64,000 bases of DNA from Ulota crispa (lineage: Eukaryota; Streptophyta; Bryopsida; Orthotrichales; Orthotrichaceae), in the NCBI GenBank assembly GCA_963920765.1, contig OY987250.1, positions 5,456,001 to 5,520,000 of the forward strand. The letters are read 5' to 3'. Positions 21,503-31,500 of the stretch are shown piece by piece. The position numbers and the translations under genes are program-made. The notes beneath the pieces are model-generated. The model searched no databases, had not been told where the DNA came from, and saw only the letters and a program-made list of their open reading frames with translations. The stretch's first letter is position 1. Every line of letters begins with the position of its first letter.

Positions 21503-23966
21503 ATGGACCAAACAGATGAGCACCGTTCGTGGACCACCCCTTGTGATTTTGAACCATCTCTCGAACACCTCAAAGCACATCAGGACCTGCAAAGTTTGGA
21601 CATGGCGCTCTTGGAGATGAACGACGTCGAAGCCAAGCAGATTGGGAAGGCCGTGGCATCACAGGAATCATTAGAAAAGCTCACTTTCATGCTGGATTCG
21701 GAGTTAAGTGAAGAGAAGAAATCTTCTCCCACGAGCATGTGGCCCATTGATAGTTTCCTCACCGCCGCATTTCTCGGAGAAGGTCGAAAGTGTCCCGTGG
21801 AAAGCTTAGTTATTGCTGGTTCCAGTACTGATGGTATGCTTATGCGAGTCGGGATTCTCCCTAAAGTCCTTCGTGAAAACTCGCGGATTAAAGAGGTTGT
21901 CTTTCGATGGCATGGCGATGATGGGTGCAGTCCGGAGGAGATGCACGAGCTTCTGGGTGTACTGGTGAGTGCCTCCACTGGTTTTCTTTGACCTGGCAAT
22001 TAGAGATCAAGTGATTCTTTTAAGGAATTGATATGTGCACACCCGGACTTTGATGTGTGCACTTGGCGGGGGAGTAAATTTTAGATATTTACCATTCACA
22101 AGCTGAGTTTGCAAAGTTTGAATTCAGATTTGGATTTAGAGATCTTTATTTAGTTTAGCACCACAGATGAGGTTACAATTGAACAACACCTAATGGAAAA
22201 ACTTAGCTAGTGGACAAATTACTACTTTTACTCTTGTTTGTTAAAGAAACTTAACCTTTTCATTAGGTGTTGTTCAATTGTAACCTCCTTTGTGATTTTG
22301 AGCTAATTCAAGGTCTCTAAATCCAAATATGAGTTTAAACTTTCCAAATTCAGCTTGTCAATGATAAATGTCTAAAATTTACCCCCCGGGTGTGCATATA
22401 TCAAACCTTGGGTGTGCATATATCAATTCCCTTTTCTTAAATAATGCAACTTTCAAAAAATGTGAAGAAGGATGTTATAGTCAATTATTGTGTGGCAAGT
22501 ATTTCAGGATGTCTAAGACGTCACTGAAGGTCATGAGTAACACGGCGGTTTGACTGTATTTGTTACTGGTTTTTTTAATTTGTACTTTGAGTACAACGTT
22601 TTTATTGCTCTGTGTTTAAAGTCATTCTTGTTTGAGAGCTTTGCAGCGGAACGTGAAGCTTGATTCTTTGACGTTACCCAGCATGGTGAGATGGGATTTT
22701 CCGGATAATGAAGACCTAGGGTTCCTCGATGCGGAGAGTTTCGCTCAAGTTGTGGAACTTGTGCAACACAACACGTCCATTCACAAGCTGCAACTCCCAA
22801 TCGGAGAATGCAGGGGCCCTAGGTACGCATCTTCTTTATTCTTTTAGAGCCAGCATTTGCTTCCGTTTTTTTATGAAGAGCGACTAGATGGACACCCCCA
22901 TAACCCAGCGTATTTTGACATTATTCTTACACTGAAATATGAAATAAAATCAAAGCAATAGTGGAAATCTACGTCTACAACAGTTGAGAAACATACCTCA
23001 AACATGTCTCATTTGTGATCTAGTTAGGAGTTAAACCAATAAATGAAAGGAAAGACTTGTTTAACCCTTAAATGACCATAGGGCATAGTACATATGCTAC
23101 CATATAATTAACATTTGCTACCAATAAGAAGTTTTAATTTGGGATCTCAAGTAGCTCACTAGAACCGGTTTGATCTATTCTCTATCTTCTTTGTTGATCT
23201 CAAATGTAGTAAAGGTGTGAATCTATTCGAAATAGAAGAAAAACACCTTGTATTATACTAGTTGCAGTGGGACATTTAGACGTTCAAGGGTTAACTCCTA
23301 ATCATGTCACAAATGAGACATATTTGTTGTATATTTACAATACTTGTAGATGTAGATGTACGCCAAAGTATTGCTTTGATTTTATTTCATACTGCAGCGT
23401 AATAATAATCTCAAATTTAATACGTTGGGCTATGGGGGTGTCCACATTGCAACTGTGGGGTGTCCACCTACCTAGTAGCTCCCTTTTTTCATTGTACAAG
23501 TTCGTACTAAATCGGTTTAACCTCGAATTCCGCTCACTCCTGGTACTCATGTTTGAGTTGTATACTCTGCAGGAAAGCTGGGGAGGTGATCAACTTGGAC
23601 GCGTTTTATAAAGTGTTGAGTTCGAACGCATCCATTCGAAGTCTGCATCTGAGTGGGCCATTTTGTACACCGATGGCGGAGACGGAGTTTTCGAAGTGGA
23701 TTCGTACAACGTCAAGTTTGCAGGAGCTGCATCTGGTGGGAGAAGGCGATGAATCTCCGGTGCCCAAGCTGGTGTTCCAGGCCCTGCGAGATAACAAGAG
23801 TTTGCGGAAACTGGAAATGGAGGACTTCATACTCGAGGACGAAGAGTTGGATGAGTTGATGCGTTCCTTGAAAGTGAACGAGACGTTGCAACAGATCGTT
23901 TTTGATCCGAAATGTGAACGAGAGGACGACGTGCAAGAAGCGTTGAAGAAAAATCTGCCAAAATAA
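21503..23966 (+). CDS. Leucine-rich-repeat protein (ribonuclease-inhibitor type)
   Basis: Three exons join in frame: 21503-21964, 22647-22822 and 23573-23966 (TAA), giving 343 residues. Donors are CTG|GTGAGT and TAG|GTACGC; acceptors end ttgcag and ctgcag. The product is a soluble, acidic protein with no signal peptide or membrane segment. Irregular LRRs of about 28 residues run through it (LQSLDMALLEMNDVEAKQIG near the N terminus; SIRSLHLSG, SLQELHLVG, SLRKLEMEDF and LQQIVFDP near the C terminus). The LxxLxL plus helix pattern fits RNase-inhibitor-like repeats, which serve as protein-binding scaffolds. No NB-ARC, kinase or F-box domain is visible, so no function is assigned. The ATG at 21503 was chosen because it follows a likely acceptor and the coding pattern begins there. 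Both introns contain MITEs. Confidence 0.8.
22024..22430. mobile_element. Foldback MITE in LRR intron 1 (GGAATTGATATGTGCAC ends)
   Basis: Left ggaattgatatgtgcacac and right gtgcatatatcaattcc are inverted. The symmetry extends inward through 'gtaaattttagat' and 'gatttggatttagag' and their complements, so almost the whole 407 bp can fold. A second copy lies at 24208-24617, just downstream of the gene. The target duplication is not clear in either copy. Confidence 0.8.
22889..23444. mobile_element. Foldback element in LRR intron 2 with nested insertion
   Basis: The left arm starts tggacacccccataacccag and the right arm ends with its near complement. Symmetry extends over about 150 bp per arm (ends plus 'gaaataaaatcaaagcaat'). 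The loop contains the TTAA-flanked element at 23065-23290. Confidence 0.7.
23065..23290. mobile_element. Small TTAA-flanked element (226 bp)
   Basis: TTAA at 23061-23064 precedes CCCTTAAATGACC. The right end, reverse complemented, is TTAA then CCCTTGAACG (TTAA 23291-23294). It is nested in the centre of the foldback element of LRR intron 2. Non-coding. Confidence 0.65.
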
Positions 23967-24207
23967 CTTGTGTCCAGCAGGAATCATTTCTTGAGGTTTA
24001 GGCAGGGAAGCCTGTTCCTGTGGCTTTCAGTTCTTAGAGTGGACTTGTATTGGAATAATGCTGGGTGAGTCTTATTGCCATTTTTGAGATGGCCCCAATG
24101 CAATGAAGTATGTATCTTTGGATAGTACGTGAATAAGGTATGAATTGTTGAAGTATAAACTACAATGGTGTCAATTATGATTTGAGACGTATCCTTGTTT
24201 GTGAGTA

Positions 24208-24617
24208 GGGAATTGATATGTGCACACTCAGTTTGATATATGCACACCTCCCCTCATGGTAAATTTTAGATTTTTACCATCAAAAAGTTGAATTTGAAAC
24301 TTTTGAATTCAGATTGGGACTTAGAGACCTTAATTTAGTCTAGAACCATAAAAGAAGTTAGAATTGAACAATACCCAATGAAAACCCTTAAGTAAGGTGC
24401 AAACTATTACTTTTATTTTTGTTTATAAAAAAAGGTAAGCTTTCTCATTAGATGTTGTTCAATTGTGACTTCCTTTATGTTTTGAACAAAATGAAAGTCT
24501 TCAAGTCCAAATCTGAATCCAAAATTTTCAAATTCAACTTTTTGATGATACAAATCTAAAATTTACCCATCGAGGGTGTGCATATATCAAACCCCAGATG
24601 TGCACATATCAATTCCC
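24208..24617. mobile_element. Foldback MITE downstream of LRR gene
   Basis: Second copy of the GGGAATTGATATGTGCAC element (410 bp), with the same inward symmetry as the intron 1 copy. It begins 242 bp after the LRR stop codon. Confidence 0.8.
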
Positions 24618-25220
24618 CTGAGAATACTGTATTTGCAAGTTATCACGTGAAAGCAGCTTCGCCTTTGGCACGGAATCTCGTAACATTATGTGACTTTTAA
24701 TTGTACATTCTAATGAAAAATTAAAGATTTGTTTTTTAAGATACGTGGGTGGTTACTATAAAACTTACAGACCCAAAACAATCTAGAGCAAATCCTTGTG
24801 CCCACACATTTTGAGAGACTGTTAGAATTTACCCTAGCATTAGATTATAGTGTTTAAATACAGCAGTACTGCATTGCTAAATCACTCCCTCGTGTCCAAT
24901 TCGTATCTTTGTATCTCATTTTGTGTAACTCCAATGCTAAACATGATTAATGAATTTGAGAATGAGGTATGACTTTTGTGGTTTATAATAAAATAATCAT
25001 AACGATACCATCAAATATGTTCATTTCAATGATTCAATAGAAACACAAGAATGGACATACACTCATGTTCATGTTTTAACCTCTATGTTCACTTCTAGAA
25101 ATAGGAGGGAGATTGATATTCAATTTTCATTGGAGATGACCAATGTTTGTGTAAATGCATGTATGAAATCCCTCTCCTGTTAGCACCAAATGTTGCAGCA
25201 GAAGAAAATTTTAAATATTT
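24618..25220. other. Unassigned intergenic DNA
   Basis: No gene or repeat recognised. Confidence 0.5.
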
Positions 25221-25224
25221 TTAA

Positions 25225-25462
25225 CCCCTAAGCGCCCAACACAGTTTACTCAAATCCAAACCCTTTGGAACTCATTCCAATCAAACTATCACCTAAAAGT
25301 AATTCACAAAAGTTGACTGTACTAATTGGTAGTGAACATAGGCCTGGAGCTCCAAGGAAAGGAACACGTCCTTTCACCATACCATTGAAAAGATTATAAT
25401 GATCAAACAAGAAAAAATTTCAAAACCAAGAGGCCATATTTGGCCCCTAGGGCTCTTAGGGG
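25225..25462. mobile_element. TTAA-flanked element, CCCCTAAG ends (238 bp)
   Basis: TTAA (25221-25224) precedes CCCCTAAGCGCCC. The right end, reverse complemented, is CCCCTAAGAGCCC, followed by TTAG (25463-25466), apparently a mutated TTAA. It abuts the next element directly. Confidence 0.75.
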
Positions 25463-25466
25463 TTAG

Positions 25467-26312
25467 CCCCTAAAGGACTTGATCCATATTGAAATGGTCA
25501 AACTTCATGTCTAAGCTCAATTTTGCCTTTGTTCAAACAACAATTTTATACTTTTATTGCTTGAAACTAGAACGATATACCATTGCAAGAAATTACAATT
25601 TGTTTCATGAAAAATTGTAATTGTTATCATTTTTTGAAAAAAAAATGAACATAAATAAGTTAAAATAGCAAAAAAAAATCCAAATTACTTGAACTTTTTT
25701 CAAGAGGTACAAGGAGCATTAAAAATTAGTTTGAAAAAATTTCAATTGGTTATTTTATTTTTTACACCCAAAACATCCTCAACAAAGAATTAAAAGTCAA
25801 ATTTGACTATCAAACCAAGTTTATCCTTATATTTAATTAATTTTTAAAATTTTGATGTTTTTTTCTTGAAGACTTATTCATTTTCTATTTTATTTTTATT
25901 TTTTGATAAATTTGATGGAAAAATAAAATTATTGTGATTTTTTTAAAGCTAAATGTGGAATTAAAATAATATCAACTATAAGATATATTAAAAAACATAG
26001 TTTCTACCATAAGTGAATGGTAGAATGAGAAACACAGTTTTGTAGTTTAAATTTAAAATGCATTTAAAGAGTAGGAAATATGAATGAAAAACCCACCATA
26101 ATGTGTTATTTGGATTCTAACACTTGGAGCTTTCAATGGCAATAACTCTTTTGATTTTTGATATTTTTCAAGAAAATTATATGGAATAGAAATGACACTT
26201 GTCAAGCTTCATTTTCTTAGTTTGAACCATGCACCAAATGTTGATGTTTTGAAAGTTACAATTAGGGTTGACCAAGGCACATCCACTTTTTGAATGCTTG
26301 GACCTTTAAGGG
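25467..26312. mobile_element. TTAA-flanked element, CCCCTAAAGGAC ends (846 bp)
   Basis: It begins CCCCTAAAGGACTTG immediately after the TTAG shared with the preceding element. The right end, reverse complemented, is TTAA then CCCTTAAAGGTCC (TTAA 26313-26316). Very AT-rich and non-coding. Confidence 0.75.
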
Positions 26313-26316
26313 TTAA

Positions 26317-26826
26317 GAGAAAGCAATGTGATAATTCCATATTATAAAAACCTTTGGCCCCAAACATGCCCCCTTTCTTTTTTGGCAAAATTTATTTCTT
26401 CTAAATGTGAACGTGCAAACAATCACTAAGTGCATGATTAGAACCCCAAAGTGCAACGCGAGTTAGAGGCCACAGAGCAAGTCACTTGCAATAGCGCATG
26501 CGCTGATTCTGAAATACTCTCATTGCACTCACCCTAACTCCCTCACCTCTTGCCATGATCAGCTTCTTCTCCCCCAACACCTTTCATCTATAGTCAAGGG
26601 AAGCCCTTCTGTAAGTTGTAACATGGATGGAAACGACCTTCACAATGACGTGAACAAAAGCTTGTACTGTCTCTCTGCATTGTCTAGAAATCAATAATGG
26701 TAATGCAATGGAGGTCTAAACAATAAATCCTCCCTATAAAATACTAGTTACATCTACCTTTCTGTTTGTAGTTGCGCTGCTCTAAAAGATGCTTTGTCCC
26801 TGTAGCAACTTGCTTTTCAAGTAAAC
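26317..26826. other. Unassigned intergenic DNA
   Basis: No gene or repeat recognised. Confidence 0.5.
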
Positions 26827-26828
26827 TA

Positions 26829-28113
26829 CAGTGACTTCAAAAAATGAGTCTATATGGGTATTTGGGTCAAAAAAGTGATATTGTAGAGAGTATGAAAAAT
26901 CAAACCAAAAAAATTTAAACACAAAAGTTTGAGAGCATGAGGTAACACATCATCTCAAAAAAAATTGAAAAAATATTGCTACTAAATTTTAAAAATACAT
27001 AATGCTAAAGTTGACTATGTACATAGACTCATTTTTTGAGGTTGGTATTCTTACAACTTCAAATGGGTGTAGAATTTAGAGAGCTTGTGTTTTTTGGTGA
27101 ATCTTTTTGTGGTTTCTCTTCTTGTCTCTTTGTAGAACATATTGTATTGTGTAGAAAGTGAAATTAGCATGATGAAGCCAATTTCAAGATAGATCTTATT
27201 TGTCACGGAAACATGCACTTGCTTTGCAACAATTCACAAAAATTAGACAATAGAGGATTGGAAGAGATTTTTTTTAGTATTGAGAGGAAAATAAATTGTT
27301 TTAATGCAAATGGGACTATCGGAGGGCCTAGTGTTGGGTCAATGACAATGAAGTTTGCTTGATTGTGGAGTGAAGCATGCAAAGAAGCATGGTAGTGGGT
27401 CTTTGATGCTATAGAGTTGCATGACATCAAGAGGTTTAGGTGATTTATAGAATGTGGATGGTCGTTTAAATGCATAAGACTATATTTCAATCTTACATGA
27501 AGATTTGTACTTGGGTTTGAAAAAATTAAGATTTTTCAACATTGATGGAGTTATTTTTGAGCATGAGAATGCTCCTATTTATAAAGCAAAGATTGTTCAA
27601 AAATGATTTTAAGAGCATCTATTTACTATTTTAGAGTGACTAACTCAATCTTTGGACCCAAATCCTATAGAACATGATTGGGAAATTTTCAAACATTGTT
27701 TAAATTCCTACCCAACTCCTCAAGCGGATCTTTTACAATTACGAGAATATGTGTTAGACGCTTTTAGAGCCATTACTACAAAACAATATGAAAGATTATA
27801 TACTAGCATGCCAAGTCAAATTTTAGTTGTTTTGGTTGCTTGTGACAAGTAGATAAAATTTTGATCACTTTGTATATACCACCTCAAAAAATGAGTCTAT
27901 GTACATAGTCAACTTTAGCATCATGTATTTTTTAAGTTTAGTAGCAATATTTTTTCAATTTTTTTGAGATGATGTGTTACCTCATGCTCTCAAACTTTTG
28001 TGTTTAAATTTTTTTGGACTTTTGTGTTTAAATTTTTTTGGTTTGATTTTTCATACTCTCTACAATGTCACTTTTCTGACCCAAATACATAGACTCATTT
28101 TTTGAAGTCACTG
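26829..28113 (+). mobile_element. Tc1/mariner (DD34E) element with dead transposase
   Basis: The 1285-bp element is flanked by TA (26827-26828 and 28114-28115). Terminal inverted repeats of about 215-230 bp are nearly identical and start CAGTGACTTCAAAAAATGAG. The right repeat has an internal duplication of about 25 bp. In each repeat the outer motif tcaaaaaatgagtctat recurs at the inner edge in inverted orientation. Remains of a transposase lie on plus: the motif FEHENAPIY (GAG at 27565-27567, where Tc1 enzymes carry the second Asp) and DPNPIEHDW (GAA at 27670-27672), exactly 34 codons apart, as in DD34E enzymes. Three stop codons lie between these motifs and the second acid reads Glu, so the enzyme is defunct. 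The intact tail is the 66-codon frame 27652-27852. Confidence 0.88.
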
Positions 28114-28115
28114 TA

Positions 28116-28592
28116 CCTACTCAAAATTCCCCAAGATAGCTTCTCTCAATGCAAACTCTCCTCCCCTGTAGTGCAAAGTCAACATACCACCATTCTTCTA
28201 CAAAAGTCCAATCTCACCCTGCGACCATACCTCGAAAATGCCAGGACACAAAATAGAAACTACACCAGAATTAGCTCTCAAAATTCATAGAAATTTATTC
28301 CCGGTTATTACACTTGCAAAACTGGACGCAGCAGCGCTCACAAGGGAGACTCCAAAGGTGTCCAAACCTCCGCAGCAAAGCTCAGTCTTCGCCACATTCC
28401 CTAACAACAGCAATTGAACCTGTTCATCCACCTCTGAACGTCAACACACTTCAAACACTGCTGCTCTCAAAGTCCCACCAACTCAGAGGATCTAAGAAAC
28501 TAACACCAGTTCACTCACTGCTCTTCGATCTCATTTCCAGCCCTAGTTTTTTGCTGGAACTTATTCTCCCGCTTTTTATTCTGAAAAAGAGA
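28116..28592. other. Downstream flank of PEPC
   Basis: No separate gene recognised. The 3' untranslated region of PEPC (minus strand) probably lies here. A 229-codon plus-strand open frame starting at 28314 runs antisense through the last PEPC exon and is a shadow. Confidence 0.5.
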
Positions 28593-31500
28593 CTAGCCGG
28601 TGTTTTGAATGCCGGCAGCGATGCCTTTCATGGTGAGAATCATGGTATCCTCCAGGCCAGGGGCGAACTCCGTGGTGGGGTTCAAAGTCACCAGCTCCGA
28701 GGCAGCCTTCAAGGGCTTGGGAGAGTCCGGCTGGGTGTTAGCGTTGGCGTTGGAGACGGACTCCTGCGTGTTTTGCTCTCGCATCTTCTTCAACGTGAAA
28801 GCTTGCTGCACATTCAGAGCTGTGATGTAAGGTTCTCGAAGCCGGAGACGCTGCTTCAACGTCGGATTGCCTTGGAGGATGTCGGTGTGCCTTGCAATCT
28901 GCCACCAGTCCAGACACCACACCATCAGAAGCAAGTCACCAGCCTTCAAACGAGAACTTATAATAGGAGACAGACAAACTGGAAAAACTGCTATCGCTAT
29001 TGATACCCTATTGAACCAGAAGCAAATGAACACACAGGGTGAAAAATTGTATTGTGTATAAGGTAGGAGCACTCCTCCACGTTAGTGTCCCCATCTCCGA
29101 TTTTTATTTGTGCTAGTGATGTCAATGACTGACAATTAAAGAAAAAGATTGGTTACAGGTGACAAAGTGATGGTTATGGGTGACAAGGGGATGGTTTTGG
29201 GTGACTGGCATGACGATTTTGAGTGCCCCATCTCACTATTTAAGAACTCCTCAAGTTAGTATTATGAACATATGAGAACACACTAAAGACATCTCGTACA
29301 CACAACTATACATTTTCAGTGATTTCAGACTTTGAAAAATCCTTGTGAACAAATGCTTGCAATTGGAACTTTAAAATTGATGCCATTATTTTTTATTTCC
29401 TCTTCGTAATTTGACACTAATTTTTTTCAAAGTCCATCACCTGATTTTCCTACCCCAAAACCCTTAGTTTCACGCTTATGATTGCTCCTACACTTATGTA
29501 GTGATTGGACAGAAAGGTTCTAACCGTGGCATAATTAGTTAAGATTCTTTCAGAAGCAGCAGGTGCTTTAGAATATTGCATTATTGTAACTTCGGATCCT
29601 GCTGTCTTGCAATTCCTGGCACCATATTTCACTGAAAGAGCCGAACTGGTGTAGGGGAAGGCTCACCGTGAGGAGATGCTTTTTGGTTTCGTGGTACTTG
29701 CGACGGAGCTCTTCGCCCAAGGGTCTGAGCTCGGGGGAGACGAGCAAGGTGTCGTAGAGCTCGGCGATGCGGGGGTCGCCCTTGGCGAACACCATCTCCA
29801 CCAAGTCGATGGTGACACGGAAGAAGGGCCACTGGTCGTACATCCGGGAGAGGACGGCCATGTTCTCGGGCTTCGCCTCCAAGGCCTGCTGCAGCGCCCC
29901 GCCCAGGCCCAGCCACACCGGCAGATGGAACCGCGTCTGCGTCCACGCGAAGATCCACGGGATCGCTCGCAGCGACTCGATCCCCCCGCTGGGCTTGCGC
30001 TTCGACGGCCGACTGCCGATGTTCATGCGCCCGTACTCCAGCTCTGGCGTGGCCTGCACAAGCCCCGGCAATCGTTCACACCAACCATTGACCAGACTCG
30101 AAACCATTTCTATCGACTCTCTTGTGAAGAGTTCCAGAGCTTCTATAGAACTCAGGTAGCTACATCGGCTATAAGCACAGCAAGTAGACTATTGCTAGCA
30201 TTGCAGATCTGGAGGGTCTGGAACTTTGTATTGCAGACCTTCTATGACGAAGGTAGCTATATCGGGTATAATCACAGCAAGTCGACTGTAACTAGCAGGG
30301 CAATTAAAGGTCTGGAACTTTGGAAGGATGTGATGGGGGCGGGCTTACCGTTCGGAAATACTCAACGAATCGAGGATTTTGGAAGACCACGGAGCGGTAC
30401 TCTTCAGTGGCGTGGATGGCCATGGAGTCCATGAGCTGCCGCCACTCCGGCTTGGGAGCGATGGGCGGGTGCATGCCGTGTTCCAGCGTGGCGGCAGTGA
30501 AGCGCTGCAACGTCTTGAAGCACAGGTGCTCCTCCCCGAACGACTGCTCGATGACTTCGCCCTGAATGGTGACCCTGAGGGAGCCGTTGATGGTGTCCGG
30601 AGGTTGAGACAGAATGGCCAGATGCGTGGGACCTCCGCCGCGTCCTACAGTTCCTCCTCGACCGTGAAACATAGTCAGTCGCACTCCATACTGCTTCGCC
30701 ACTTTCACCAGATCCTCCTGCGCTTTGAACATCTGCCACGCTGCTGAGAGTCGACCCGCGTCCTTCCCCGAGTCCGAGTACCCGATCATTACCTGCACGG
30801 GAAAAAAACAATTCATTCGCCATGAGCACTATCCTTCCAGCCTGCTCCGAGAAAAAACACTGGTACAGTACTTTCAAGGGAAAATTTCATGGATAGTTTG
30901 CAATATTTGCATAGATACCCCTGCTTTTTCAGAATTTACACAAATACCCTTGAACCATACTTTTTAGGCATTTATTTTGTTGTGGTGCTTGTACTTCCTT
31001 CATGACCAATGTTGAAGAAGGGAATGCAATGAAACTAAAAATGCATACAAAGGAAGAAGATAAGTGGCATGCACAACAAAACAAACGCCAGGTGAAATTT
31101 TTGGTCCAAGGGTACTTGTATAATTTCTGAAAAGGCAGGGGGTATCTATGTAAATATTGCAAACCTCAGAGGTATCCATGAAATGTTCCCTACTTTCAAA
31201 AGGAGAGTGAATTTGGTGGTTACCTCCTGCTTGCCGTTGATGCGCTTGAGGTACCAGTCAATGGAGAAGAGCCGTTGGAGCGCAGCGGGGGCGGATTCCA
31301 AGTCAGCCAGCTTCTCGAACAGTGGCACCACCCGCAGCGGCTTCAGCACGCGGCACTCGCGTTGCAGAAGCTCCACTGCCAGGACGTCCGAGGGCGCCGT
31401 GGCCATGGAGATGATGTAAGCACCGAAGCAGTCGGATGGAAGCTCGGCGATGACTCCGAACGTGTCCAGCACGTCTTTCACTTCCTCTGTCGTTGGTAAA

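Noticed and set aside
22024-24617. 9-bp target duplications for the GGAATTGATATG foldback copies
   Set aside because: Flanks match only at 5-6 of 9 positions, so no superfamily was assigned.
28314-29003. 229-codon plus-strand open frame
   Set aside because: It is antisense to the last PEPC exon and intron; only the stretch after about 28950 is meaningful, as the atp1 fragment.
29676-30434. 252-codon plus-strand open frame
   Set aside because: Antisense shadow of the GC-richer PEPC exon 9 and part of exon 8.
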